64,000 nucleotides of DNA from Pyrocephalus nanus (taxonomy: Eukaryota; Chordata; Aves; Passeriformes; Tyrannidae), in contig CM076277.1 of the NCBI GenBank assembly GCA_038380795.1, forward strand, positions 2,819,501 to 2,883,500, given 5' to 3'. Positions 11,956 to 22,900 of the stretch are shown one piece after another. Positions within the stretch are counted from its first letter, which is position 1, and each line of letters opens with the position of its first letter. Below the pieces are notes generated by a model, which had not been told where the DNA came from, made no database searches, and saw only the letters and a program-made list of their open reading frames with translations. Position numbers and translations under genes: made by a program.

Positions 11956-12369
11956 TTACATGAGGGTGGTGGAAGCTTCCAGATGCCCTGCTCCTGCTGT
12001 CTCTGCCTTCTCCTGGGAGGATTGATCCCCCTGGGAGGGTTCCTGCTCCTCCCCCTCCCTGGGGGAGAAGGGTCCCACCAGCCAGGACAGAGGTGTGTTG
12101 TTCTTCAGGTAATCCAGCAGCTCCTCCATGTACTCCTGGATCACAGCCAGCTTCCTCTGGCTCTGGGTCAGCACACTGCTGGACAAATCCCAGAAGGAGT
12201 TTGCCACTGAGAAAGCAGCATAAAGCTCCTTGATGGTACCAAGAGACTCTTTCACCTTGTCCTGCAGGCTGGAGGGAAGGCCTTGGATGGCAGACATTAT
12301 TTTACAGCAGGTCATTTGCAGCTGCTGTGTGATCCTGCATGCCATGAGCAGGGTCAGAGACTCCATCTC
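11956..12369 (-). CDS. PLIN3: PLIN3 last coding exon (residues 316-452)
   Basis: The acceptor CTTCCTGCCTCCTCCCAG precedes 12,369. The exon encodes the end of the helical bundle (SAIQGLPSSLQDKV, DLSSSVLTQSQ) and the hydrophobic NTPLSWLVGPF motif at 406-416. It closes with a 36-residue polar tail rich in Glu, Gln, Ser and Ala that is probably disordered. Confidence 0.93.
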   Translation of the reverse strand, partial: EMESLTLLMACRITQQLQMTCCKIMSAIQGLPSSLQDKVKESLGTIKELYAAFSVANSFWDLSSSVLTQSQRKLAVIQEYMEELLDYLKNNTPLSWLVGPFSPREGEEQEPSQGDQSSQEKAETAGAGHLEASTTLM

Positions 12370-15180
12370 CTGGGAGGAGGCAGGAAGGACAAGATCAGGA
12401 AGGAGTCACTTAAAAATTAAATATATAAAAGTCAAGGGGATGCCCAGAGCACTTTGCTTCCCTCCCCAGGAAGGTACCTCTGGCTCTGCAGGGCTTTCAT
12501 CTCCACTCTCTTTGAGAGACTTCCTACTCCAGTCCAGCCACATCTGGTGTGGTTTCTCCTGCCCCTCCTGGAGCTTTTGATTAAATCCTTGCTTAAACAC
12601 TTCAATCTGTGGCAGGGGAAGATCAGAGTGTCAAGACAGACAGATCTGCTGGTGAACAGCTCAGCTTTTCATCACTATAACGAAGCTGAAACTGGACCAA
12701 CTCCCTGGTCCCCTCCTTCCAGGGGCCTGGGCTGTACCTACCAGCTCGATGATGCAGTGAAGCTGCCCCAGGGCCTCCCTCATGCCCTGCCAGACCTGCT
12801 TCACTTTGGCTGTGGAGTGCAGGTGGGCAGACAGGCGGAGCTCCTCGGAGAGAGAGCCCAACCTCACAAAGTACCTCCTCTTCTCCCGCTGCTGCTCCAC
12901 GGGCATCGCATCCGAGCCCTCCTCACACACCGCCAGCTTGGCTGAGGGAAGAGGCAGCATCTGTCACTGACTGGCCAGACATGTCAGAGGAAACAAGCAT
13001 CAGATCTTGGATTAGGAGCCAGGTGCTCTCCAGCCTGGCACTGGCACAGATTGGAAGTGTTCAGGTGTCCAAGGCCGGAGTGGACAAGGTTGGAGCAACC
13101 TGCTCTAGTGGAAGGTGTCCCTGCCCATGGCAAGGAGTGGAAAGGGATGATCTTTAAGGTCCCTTCCAACCCAAATCATTCTGTAGTGGGGTGAGGAATG
13201 GGACTGACCATCCCCAGTCTAGTGGTTCCCATCACAAGTAGTCACACACATCATTTCCTTACCTAGTTCCTCATTTCCAAGAGGGAGACAGTCCCCTTCT
13301 GTTCTCTCCAGCTCATCCTCTGCCCCACATCCATCCATCTGTCCCACTCCAGAGTCCACAGCCATCCCCACACTGCTGGTCACTGCAGACCTGGCAGCCT
13401 CCACACTGCTCTGAAGGGTCTCCTTGGTTGCATCCACCATCTCCATCACCCTGCTGCTCACAGCATCCCTCACATCAGCCACTCTGGATGACACCAGCTC
13501 TTTTGTGTCAGAGAGAATCTGGGGAAGAGGAGGAGTATCAGATGAAGGAGTGGGTCATACAGCACACTGAGGTTCTGAACTGCACCAAGAGGACAATTAG
13601 CACAGTGACAGATGAGCATTTCCTCCTGTAGCAGCATGCACTTAGGGGTAGTTTGTTCCCCATATAAGAGCCTACTTCACTCCCAAGGTTAGAAACCCCA
13701 CAAAAAAACCAGGCCACTCTGCCAGGGGCAGCACAGCCTTGGATTCTTACCTGTTCCACTGGCTTTTGGAGGATTGGCAGCTTCTCCCCTAGTTTATCCA
13801 AGCCCTTGGAGGCATACTCGCTTGCTGCAACAACTGAAGAGAGAACAAAAAAAAAAAAAAAAAAAGGGCGTCAAAACTTGTTTTTCTGCAATTCCACCTC
13901 AAGTTCCACCTTGCAAAATTCCCTTTAGGAAAGTCAGCATCAGATTCCATCCCTAATCCTGCAGTGACAACCCTCCACCACACTGCTTGGACCAGGGCTC
14001 AGCTTTAGCCTCACTCATAAACCAGGATTTGTCTTTTTCCTGTGGGGATGGCGAGGTGCCTTTCCTCATCCCAGGACTCCTCCCAGAGCTGGAAGGAGCC
14101 AGAGAGCCCCTCAAGAGGCAGGTGCCAGGCTGCCCTCACCCAGGGGGTTACCATGAGGCTCCAGGGTGGCCACACAGCTGGCTGTGGCTTCGCTCACGCT
14201 CCTCACTCCCTTCTCCGCTGCATCACACACAGACCTGAGGTAGGGGTGGCTCTCCTTGGTGGAGGCATAAGCTGTGGAAACCACACCACAGGCAGAGCTG
14301 ACCAAGGTCAGATTAGCCACCTGCTTTACTGCATCCTGGAAGAGCAAAGGAAAAATAATAAAAAAAAAAAAGGCAGCCATGAAGCCTCAAACACAGCCCT
14401 GAGCTCCTTACACCACCCTGCCTGTCTGGGGGGAACTGCCAGCCCCACAAGCCACCTGGTCTGGCTGAGGAAGCAAGGCTTGGCTTACTTGCACACTTTC
14501 TTCAGTTTATAACCCAATTATGACTTTATAACTCAATTATGAAGATGTGGAACATTTCTGGGATGGACCATTCACTAAAGTTTTCCTCCAGCACAAGGAA
14601 CTCAAGGAACAGGTGAGTTTTTGGGAAGCCTCAACACTTGTGTCCCCATATCCAGCTCCAGCTCATTTGGAATGGTTATTTAACAAACTGATATCCCAGG
14701 ACTGAGGTGGGTTTAAGCTGACAGACTATACAGTCTACAAAAAGTGTGCTGCTGCTCATGGGAGCAGAGCAAGAGCAGCAGGTCTCAGGGATGCTGAAAA
14801 CGTGGGAATCTTTCCATAGGAGCACTGTTTGCAGCAAGCCAGGATCTTGACTTCAGAGTTAGACAATCATCTTTCCCAGCCAAGACTTGCTTAGCCTAAG
14901 AAGTTATTTACAGGGCATTTAGACCTAGTTTTTTTTTGGCTGTGTTGCCCCCCAGGTCTCCAGCAAAGCTGCAGGGCACAGCCTGAGCACAGGAAACCCA
15001 GCTCCTTTTGGGGGGGCTCAGCTCCCTCCAGCCACAGCAGGGTCACCCAGGAGCTGCCACTCCCCACATCCCACCTGGGACACCCACCTCCTGCTCCTCT
15101 TCCTTCACCTCCTGCCCCCCTTCCTTCACCTCTGGGGAGCTCTTGGCCACCTCCTCTTTGTCAGGCATAGCAGAGGCCAT
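11956..15180 (-). CDS. PLIN3: Perilipin, PLIN3-type, complete coding region in 7 exons
   Basis: Perilipins coat cytosolic lipid droplets and control access of lipases; PLIN3-type members move between cytosol and nascent droplets. Seven coding exons (15,180-15,088; 14,335-14,152; 13,833-13,751; 13,518-13,263; 12,941-12,742; 12,606-12,478; 12,369-11,956) join in frame to 1,359 nt, 452 residues plus stop, close to the usual 430-450. Residues 32-120 are the PAT domain (ASTKES, CDAAEKGVR, GLDKL.EKLPIL), 121-200 the Ala/Val/Ser-rich amphipathic region (DTKELVSSRV), and about 205-420 the four-helix bundle with YFVRLGSLSEELR and WLVGPF (411-416). Similarity to remembered PLIN3 is greater than to PLIN2. 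All introns are GT-AG. An untranslated first exon should lie right of 15,185. The gene could be PLIN3 itself or a bird-specific paralogue; family membership is near certain. Confidence 0.93.
12478..12606 (-). CDS. PLIN3: PLIN3 coding exon (residues 273-315)
   Basis: Exon of 129 bp, phase 0 at both ends, with acceptor CCCCTGCCACAG and donor GAG|GTACCT. It encodes the segment with KLQEGQEKPHQMWLDW, which matches the 'EGQEKLHQMWLSW' region of mammalian PLIN3 in the helical bundle. Confidence 0.92.
12742..12941 (-). CDS. PLIN3: PLIN3 coding exon (residues 206-272)
   Basis: Exon of 200 bp with acceptor CTGCCTCTTCCCTCAG and donor GAGCTG|GTAGGT. It encodes the start of the C-terminal domain, with RRYFVRLGSLSEELRLSAH, one of the best conserved perilipin stretches. 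Confidence 0.93.
13050..13187 (+). mobile_element. CR1 LINE fragment inside a PLIN3 intron
   Basis: Plus-strand CR1 3' end: 'gtgtccaaggccggagtgga', 'gtggaaggtgtccctgccca' and 'aaggtcccttccaacccaaa', ending 'tcattctg'. It lies in the 321-bp intron between the exons at 13,263 and 12,941, antisense to the gene, and accounts for nearly half of that intron. Confidence 0.9.
13263..13518 (-). CDS. PLIN3: PLIN3 coding exon (residues 121-205)
   Basis: Exon of 256 bp with acceptor CCTCTTCCCCAG and donor CTAG|GTAAGG. It carries the amphipathic-helix region: DTKELVSSRVADVRDAVSS and ETLQSSVEAARSAVTSSVG fit the loose 11-residue periodicity used for droplet binding. The segment after it is about ten residues shorter than in mammalian PLIN3 and more acidic. 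Confidence 0.92.
13751..13833 (-). CDS. PLIN3: PLIN3 coding exon (residues 93-120)
   Basis: Exon of 83 bp with donor GAACAG|GTAAGA. The acceptor TTCTCTCTTCAG follows a run of about 19 T on the minus strand (A-run at 13,847-13,865 on plus). It encodes SEYASKGLDKLGEKLPILQ, the end of the PAT domain. Confidence 0.93.
14152..14335 (-). CDS. PLIN3: PLIN3 coding exon (residues 32-92)
   Basis: Exon of 184 bp with acceptor TTTGCTCTTCCAG and donor CATG|GTAACC. It encodes the first two-thirds of the PAT domain: VANLTLVSSACGVVSTAYAS, then TKESHPYLRSVCDAAEKGVR. Confidence 0.94.
15088..15180 (-). CDS. PLIN3: PLIN3 first coding exon (residues 1-31)
   Basis: The ATG at 15,180 follows acceptor CTTGCATTCCAG|CTGCC, so a non-coding exon 1 is expected upstream. 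The 31 residues are charged (MASAMPDKEEVAKSSPEVKE...), contain a small internal repeat (EVKEGGQ/EVKEEEQ), and end at donor CAGGAG|GTGGGT in phase 0. The frame agrees with all downstream exons. Confidence 0.85.
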
Positions 15181-16480
15181 GGCAGCTGGAATGCAAGTAG
15201 AACCATGGTTTTAGGAAAAAAAAGAGAGCAACCATGGAGCCTCCAGAGGGCTCCCCCTTCCCAGAGGTCAAAAAAGAGAGTTTTTTTGCTGCCAATTAGG
15301 GGGAGACCCCTAAAATGGTCTTATAGAAGGAGGGGATCTGTGCTGCTTGCAAACCTAGCTGGTACTGAAGTTCCAAATGGTTTATGATAATCAGAGGAAC
15401 AAGGAGGACAGTGTTCCCTCACCCATTAAAGCTCTTCTCAGAGACACCACAGTGCTTATTATCAATATATTTAGGGGAGATACCTCCTTTCTTCCCACCA
15501 AGGCTTTGAGGAACTCTTAAATAAAAGAGATGCTAACAGCAGAACTGGGGGAGAAATGCAGCTCAAGGATCATCCTGCTGCTCTTACACACCCCCACCAG
15601 AACCAGCTCTTCACCCTAAACCAGCACAGGCTGTGTCTGACCTTTCAGGCAGGACCACAAGCAGCCTTGGACTAAGACTCATTCCATGACTAAACCAGGT
15701 GAGAAATACCTAAACACAAGCCAGGAGTTCACAGAACACTTGCAGCTTTAACACCTGAAAATCTCCCCCTGTAAATTTGAGAACAGTACCTTTTGAACCT
15801 ACTGGAGGCAGCACAAAACCAGCAAGGAAAAACCAACCAGCACAACCCACCCTGCCCTCTCTGCCTTTTTATAGTGGCTGGGCAGTGGGGTAAGGAGGGA
15901 CCCTCAGGGACTGACAGCTCTGGGAAGCAGCAGGAAGGAGCCAGTCTCCCTCCTGGCCAATTAGAGGTGAAATAAGTCTGAAATGGGCCTGCTGTGGCTC
16001 GTTAATTACTCTGTAATTAAACAGGTACACCTTGCCCTGTGTGGATGAGCTCTATGAGGAGGTCAGTGCCTTCATTTCATCAGCAATAGTTCTGGGCGTG
16101 TGTAAAGGTAGTTTCACGTTCCTAGGTTGATGATATTTAATGATTAATGGTTAATCATGTTCCTAGATTATTGATGAGCCATAAGATTTGGGGTTATCTA
16201 AGGGGAACTTAATTTCTGAGTTTGTCTGAGGTGCCACAATCCTTCTCAGCCCATGTTCTGTGTGTTTCTGGCCAGTTGTCTGCAGATCTCCTTATGCCTC
16301 TGGATTCTGAACATTCCAAATAATTGAGTTTCTCTGATGACAGACACTAAGCACCAAAGATCCTAATTTTTTCATTAAATATATGCCATTATCTGTGGTT
16401 TCTCAGGCACACTTAATGGTAAACTCAGTGTGAGAAAAAGGACAAAGAAACGCTTTTGAATGGTCCTGACTGCACAGAGC

Positions 16481-16710
16481 TCACAGTCTCCTGCAGATTT
16501 TTGGGTGAGGAGCTTGGGTGGTTGTGAGGCTGCCAAATAACCCTGTTTTAACAGCCATGGAGCTGCTGGCAGGTACGATGCTGGAGGCTAATCCAGCAAA
16601 CCTGGAGGTTCTGACATTCTGTCTCTCCTCAGAATTTGCAGTCACTGTAACAGAGAACATGAGAGCAACCAGAGTGCAAATGGCTCTGTGCATGTTCCCT
16701 GGGGTCTGCG
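16481..16710 (-). CDS. Candidate exon with signal-peptide-like ORF, 70 codons
   Basis: A strong acceptor (TTTCTTTCCTGGTTTGCAG) precedes 16,710. Seventeen bases later an ATG at 16,693 opens a 70-codon frame to TGA at 16,481. The first 20 residues, MHRAICTLVALMFSVTVTAN, look like a cleavable signal peptide. The rest is Ser/Thr/Ala-rich with only one further Cys and no recognised domain. A GT that could act as donor (ATC|GTACCT) lies inside. It may be an exon of a small secreted protein, an alternative 5' exon of the PLIN3 transcript, or chance. Confidence 0.25.
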
Positions 16711-17035
16711 CTGCAAACCAGGAAAGAAACCCTCCAAGCACAGACTGTGCTCCAGACAAGCCCTGAAGCAGCAGCAAAGCCCTGTCAGAGGATCCCTCGT
16801 CCCAGAACGCCCTGAGGAAGGAGCAGCATTCGTGATTTGTGCCCCGAGGTCTGTGTTTCACTTTCTGGTTTGGGCTGGGACAGCAGCATCCCTGACACAC
16901 ACCATCCCCCTGCACCTCTGAGCTTCCACTGCTCCTCACATCCCCAGCTGGCAATTCCAGAGTCATACTGGTTGTCACTGTGACAGAAAGGCCCTTGGTA
17001 TCCTGAGATGTCTGTGCAGCCACCTGAACCTGAAG

Positions 17036-17092
17036 CAATGGGACAAGTTGTGCCAGGGGAGGTTTGGACTGGATATTAGGGAAAATTTATCG
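17036..17092 (+). mobile_element. CR1 relic
   Basis: The short match 'acaagttgtgccaggggagg', 'tttggactggatattaggga' is typical of the CR1 3' UTR but stops after about 55 bp, so it is either a deleted copy or a partial one. Confidence 0.65.
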
Positions 17093-17984
17093 AATTTACA
17101 GGAGGTAACTCCATCAGATCCTGTCAGCCTGTTCCAGTTGGTGCTGGAGACATCAGTGAATCCACCAGCTCATTCAGTCCAAGGGGTCCCAGCTCACAGT
17201 TTATCCTGTCCATGTGTTACAGGATGAGTGCTGGCACTGGCTGCAAATTAATCACCATTTCTGTGCTGATGATTGCACTGGTGTTTGATGACCACAGAGC
17301 TATTGTGGAAGAGCAGGGCTCCCACCAAGGCAGAGCACAGCCTGTGGATTCTGTATCCATGGAGACAGCTCCTTCCACTCTCAGTCATTTGACAGAAATT
17401 AAAGATAGCCATCCCAGAGCTTAATTAAAGGTAACCATCCCAGTGCTAATGATGGGAATGGGGAGGCTGGAGCACTGGGCTGGACTTGAGGACTGTGGGA
17501 CTCTGTCCTTGTCCTGCCAGCTGTCTGCAGGATGACTTTCTCTGAGACTGTTGGACTTTGTGTCTCAGCTTCTTCGTCTTTAAAATGCTGATCATGATTT
17601 TGACCTTTTTCCACGACGTGCTTTGTGATCTCCTGATGAAAAGTGCCAGATGAGAACTGGGGATTACTGATAACCATGAGAACAGCAGCTCAAGTCCAGC
17701 CACAGCCCCTCAGCCAGAGAAATAAGTTTCTCTGTGCAGATCTGACCAGCACCTGTTGCCAAATCCTTGGATTCGCTGCCCTCCAGGAGGAGGAGGCACA
17801 GCCAGGGTCTGGTGTGGAAATGTGAGTGTGCAGGAGCTCAGCCCGAGGTGTGAGCAGAGCTGTCAGGAGCACGAGCTGAGCTCTGCTGCCCAACACATCC
17901 TGCTCCTTCTCCAGCACCTGGGGGAAGGACACACAGTGACTGGATGGACCAGGGACCTGCTGGGAAGAGAACAGAGAAGGCACC

Positions 17985-18426
17985 AAGGTGATCAGAGGGA
18001 TGGAGCAGCTCTGCTCTGAGGAAAGGCTGGGAGAACTGGGATTGCTCACCCTGGAGAAGGGAAGGCTTTGGGTAATCTGACTGTGGCCTTCCAGTACCTG
18101 AAGGGGCCAATAAGATGGAGAGAGACTTTGGACAAGGGCCTGGAGTGACAGGACAAGGGGCAATGGCTTCCTGGTGCCAGAGGACAGGGTTAGATGGGAT
18201 ACTGGGAAGGAATCCTTCCCTATGAGGGTGGGCAGGCCCTGGCACAGGTTGCCCAGAAAAGCTGGGGCTGCCCCTGGATCCCTGGAAGTGTCCAAAGCCA
18301 GGTTGGACGGGACTTGGAGCAATCTGGACTAGTGGAAGGTGTCCCTGCCCATGGGAGGGGATAGAAGGGAATGGGCTTTAAGGTCTCTTTTAAGGTCTCT
18401 TCCAACCCAACCCATTCTATGATGAA
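17985..18426 (+). mobile_element. CR1 LINE fragment, 3' end
   Basis: It reads through CR1 landmarks in order: 'ggagcagctctgctctgagg', 'aaaggctgggagaactggga', 'gtgacaggacaaggggcaat', 'gcaggccctggcacaggttg', 'gtgtccctgcccatgggagg' and 'tcttccaacccaacccattc', ending 'tatgatg'. About 440 bp remains. The segment 'ttaaggtctctt' is duplicated near the 3' end. Confidence 0.95.
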
Positions 18427-19804
18427 ATAAGTGCCTGTCCCCTGAGAAGGTGCCACCAGCTGCCTCCCACCAGCAACCCTTTTAGCTGGACCAGTACTTC
18501 CAGTCAGGCTGGACCACTGGGCAACTCCCAACTGCAGGGCTACCCATAGGAGACCCATCCAAACCCCTCCAACAGCATCCTGAGCTCAGAGACTCATACC
18601 TGGTTAACTGTGCCTGGTTTCAGTGCAGAAAACAGATCTGGTGTGCACAGATGGGGTTATTGCTCTTCAACAACCTAAAACAGGAGGTCTGGGTGCCCCT
18701 CTGCCCTACAACACTCATGCTTAGATTGCTCTGGCCTCTTCCAATCACCTCCATACTTCCACCAGCAGGTGAACCAGGCCCAATATTGAGAGAGGGTACC
18801 CAGCAAACTGTCCTAAACACCCCTCAGAAACATCATCTGAAGTCCTCTCCATAAAAAGAAACTGGAGCTTGAAATATGTGCAGAGCACAAAGAATGAGCT
18901 CCAGCAGCACATTCTGCAAATCGCTGCTTTAGGCAATCTCCTTAGCAGCTTGTTAGATGTTTTATAAGTGTCCTTCCCAGCTCCAGAAGAAATAATACTA
19001 CTAATGATTGTGTCAGATACAAAATAATGTCACAGCCCTTTTTTTTTTTTTTTTTTTTGTCTGCAAGCTTTCCAACTTCAATAAATCACGTGCCCTTCTG
19101 AGCTGCTGAAGGAACCCAAACCCTGCAGCACAGGCAGCTTGGCTGGAAAAGAAAATAAAAATAGGAAGGAGAGCAGGGCCATCCTTTTCTGCACTGGTTG
19201 CAGCTTTGTTTGCCTTAGCAAGTCAGGCACTTGCTGAGCTGTGATACCTTCTCATTAGCACGGCTGAGTGCTCCCTGGGATCCCAGGAGGAGGTGCTGGG
19301 ATTAAACATGGAGATGGATAATGAGGAAACCTGCACATACCTGCACGTTTGCAGAGTTGGATGATGTCCCTGAGAGAGCTGATGAAGGTCCAAGCTCCCC
19401 AGGGTGTGGTGGTGAGGTGTGGGAGCTGTGCCATGATAGATATCCCTCCTAGATATCCCTTGGAGCAGGGAAGGGATTTGCACATCTGATGTACCAGGGG
19501 AGTGTCTGAGCCACTAAACTGAGGGGGGACCAGTAAGCTCCCGAAAATAATCCTGTGCTCAGGACAATTGTCCTTGTGGACATAACCACACCTGATTGAT
19601 GGCATCAATCCACCAGGAAAAGCTTTCCTGCCAGGGACATCCTTGGGGGTGGCAGGGACGAAGCTGGGCAGGAAGGGCACAACCACCTTTGTGCCTCCTA
19701 CCAAGCACACACCAGGGAGAGTTTTACCTTTTTAAAGATAGAATTTGGATCTGAAGATGGAATCTTGTATAGGGGGAATGGCAAACCCCTTTCACACTTC
19801 TCCC
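18427..19804. other. Intergenic DNA, no gene recognised
   Basis: A T-run occupies 19,039-19,058. A 151-codon minus-strand ORF (19,255-19,710) has several Cys residues but no recognised family or convincing splice sites. Confidence 0.4.
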
Positions 19805-19960
19805 TTGAATCACAGAGGGGTTTAGGTTGGAAGGGACCTTAAATACCATCTCACTCCACCCCCCTGCCATGGGCAGGGACACCTTCCACCAGACCAGGTT
19901 GCTCAGGGCCCCATCCCACCTGGCCTTGGACACTTCCAGGGGTGGGGCAATGGCAAGTTT
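19805..19960 (-). mobile_element. CR1 LINE fragment, short 3' end
   Basis: Reverse-complement CR1 on the plus strand: 'gaatcacagaggggtttagg', 'ttggaagggaccttaaatac', 'ccctgccatgggcagggaca', 'ccttggacacttccaggggt'. About 155 bp. Confidence 0.92.
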
Positions 19961-22900
19961 ATTTCTAACAGATTAATTGCAACTCAGGCCAGAATTATTT
20001 GAAACACCCAGAAAAAGTCAGTAAAAATTCACATTTCCAGGACATTAGAAGTGTCTGGTCTTCTGAAACTCCCCATTGAATTTTCACCAGGGGTGATGGG
20101 GGAAAGGTCACAGAAACACTTGTTTTTAAGAAAAGCATTAAAAAAGATGCATTGAGAAGAGCAGAGGACTGTGAATTTTCAGTGCTCAATGCAGTTACAG
20201 ACCATGTGCAGCTACAGACTGTGAATAACTGACTTGTTCCTATGCTGATTGCATTCATCACCTCTTTTTGTCCTGAATAAGAGAAAATATCACTCCAGAC
20301 TTTTGCAGAAAGCAGGGTAAGTCCAACAGCTCTCCAGCATCAAGGTTTGGTGCTCCAGTGGTCTGGAGAGCACTTGAGGGGGTGACAGCCCCCTCCTCTG
20401 CAGGTCCTGCCTCCTGTTCACTCCAGCTCTGTCAGGTCTTTCAGGCTGGGGTTGAGCTGTTCCATCCACATTTTGGGGATGAGAAAGGACTCTCCCAAGC
20501 CTGCACGAGGAGAAACACAAGCAGATGTGTCCCCAAACACTGATGGAGCAGGTTTACATCTCATGGCTATTGGCAGATCCTGGCTGAGCTTTGTCTGGGA
20601 TCTGAACACTCTCCCTCTAGTTCTCTGGTGTCTGCTACACTCTGAGCTCACACAGTGATCCTCCCATCACTTAGGAGACTTACACTACCTTTTTCTTATT
20701 CAGTTGCCTAATTTTTCACTTTTTGTAAGAATTTAATTACCTTTGAAACCTCTTCTGTGCTCTGTAAGACCTGATTGAAATTTAGCCCGTGGATGCAGGA
20801 ACTACAGTGCAGGGACAATTTAAAAACCCGAAGGAGATGGTTACACTGCAATGTGAAATAATAGATAATCCATTTGAGTTTAATTTATCCACAGCAATTA
20901 CAATTTTTCCCTATATCTTAACTGATCTGATTTTGAGAAATTTATTCCAATCCTGTATGGCCTCCTCTTTCTCCACTGAAAGTGAAAGGCACTCTGAAGT
21001 GCCTGGCACTGCTTGGTAGATGATCCCACTCAAGACCTGCCAGGGACCCCATGCTGGGCAGAGCAGCAGCCTCAACTTACCAGAGGGAAAAACACAGAGT
21101 AAAAAATATAATTCAAATGAGAAGGAAAAGGTCAGAAAGCACATGTTTAAAATTTTGTGCGTGGATATTTAATTTCTTAATTATTAAAGCTGTACCTGAG
21201 CTCCTGGGCTTTGCCATGGAGGTCAGGGGGTAACTCCAGTGTGATGATCTTCTTTGGAGCACCTTCATCTTCCTCCTGTGCTGTTTCCACAGCGCTGCTC
21301 TGTGTCCAAGCTTTGGGTCTTATCTTGTTTATTCCCTTGGCACAAATCAGGATAAATCCCCCTGTTCCCTCCATCCATGACCCCTCTCCCCGGGGTCAGT
21401 CCTGTCCCTCCCAGTGATCCATCACAGTCCATGGATAGTGTGAGACACTTCTTCCAGGCAGACTCCCAGTAACTCAGGCAGGCTGAGATAAGAATCATTG
21501 CTTGGGGCAATTTGCTGGTTTGAATCCTTTTTTTTTAATTGTAGATCACCTGACCTTCAGTGTCCTTCTTCAAATTGCCTCCCCACTGTCCCACTGAGCC
21601 ATCCCAAATGGCTGTCTGCTTTCTGCATGGCATGGCCAGAGACTTTCTTGGGAGAATGATGATGGTTACAGAGTCCTTGAGGTCTAGAAACCTTCTGCTA
21701 CAGGGAAGAATCTGTGCCATGGTCCTTGGCAGGGGGTCTGCAGGGCGGGTGTTACTGAGTGTGTGGGTTGGTCTGGATGAAGGCTGTCTGTGGGCAGTGG
21801 AATTCCAGCTGCCAAACCCCAAACTGAGGCTTTAAACTTCCACAGAGCGCTTGGAATGTGTTGCCACCATTAGATTAGATTAATTTCAGCGTGGTTCAAT
21901 TTGCAGTTTAATGGCATCGAGGTCAGAATGGATTACAGCCCTTCCCTCTGCCCTCCAGCTCTGACTTCGACACAGGGTGTTATTTGCTGAATTTCAGGAA
22001 GGTTTTAGGAATATCACTGGTGTGCCAACAGCAGCCTATGGACTGGCCCAACTATTCTGCATTTGGATTTCAGAACTGGTGGCCTGAGGGCTAAAATAGT
22101 TTTAATGCTTTGTTTTGCAAATAAACATCCAATCTGACATGGCTACATAACACCAGGCAGTCAAAATCGCTTATAAGTGTAGAAAAATTGGGGGATAACA
22201 CCAGTGCAATCAAAGGTAACTTGCTTGTGACATTCACACATTGTTTTCCCACCTCCCAACAGCCTTTTAACTGCCATTTTTGGGGGTTGCTGTTTGGGTT
22301 TTTATTTTTATTGCAGAAGTTAATTTTGAAGATGTTGCATTAGAAATAGAGGTGGAGGCTGTGGGGTCACCTGAATGCAGGCTGATGCCTTCAGCTACAA
22401 ACAGTGGCTTTCCAGCAGCCCCATTTCCAACACAGTGTCCATGGTTCTGTGGCTCCATGGCCATCCCTCAGCATCCTCAAGGATGCTCTGCCCTGGCAGG
22501 AGAAGGGGTCTTTTCCTCCTGCTGCTGTAAATCTCCTTTCTGAGTCTGTGGAGGCTCCTGACTCCAGTGGTGAGCCCTGGCCAGGAGCTCCTCTCCCTGC
22601 TCCCACAGGATTGCTGTTCTCTGTGGTGGACTTTCCCAGAAATCCCTGCATTCCAGGGAAACATGCCGTGGCTCTGCTCACAACCCACGAGGTGCTGGTG
22701 TTTTATTTCACTCTCCAGGACCTTTTGTTTGCATCATTATCCAGAGCAGTGTGACAGGACTGTCCTAGTTTGCCTCTCGTAAAAATAGCCCAGAAATAAG
22801 GTTTGATCTCTTTTCAGCCATGGAGATAATTGTGAGCTGTTTGCTTCCATGATCTTCCCAGTCAGTTGTTACAGCTATTTTAAAGTTATTCTTTCAGTGC

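Larger units (their letters stand above)
15186..17984. other. Region upstream of PLIN3 coding exons
   Basis: It should hold the untranslated first exon and promoter of PLIN3, but I cannot place them. There is no CpG island. A candidate exon with a signal-peptide ORF (16,481-16,710, minus) and a 55-bp CR1 relic (17,036-17,092) are listed separately. Confidence 0.4.

Noticed and set aside
19255..19710. 151-codon minus-strand ORF with several cysteines
   Set aside because: No signal peptide, spaced-cysteine pattern or splice sites fit a known small secreted family; probably chance.
21078..21144. Hydrophobic ORF MCFLTFSFSFELYFLLCVFP followed by GTAAGT
   Set aside because: The DNA is AT-rich, which gives Phe/Leu-rich peptides by chance. 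There is no acceptor upstream, weak start context and no partner exon.
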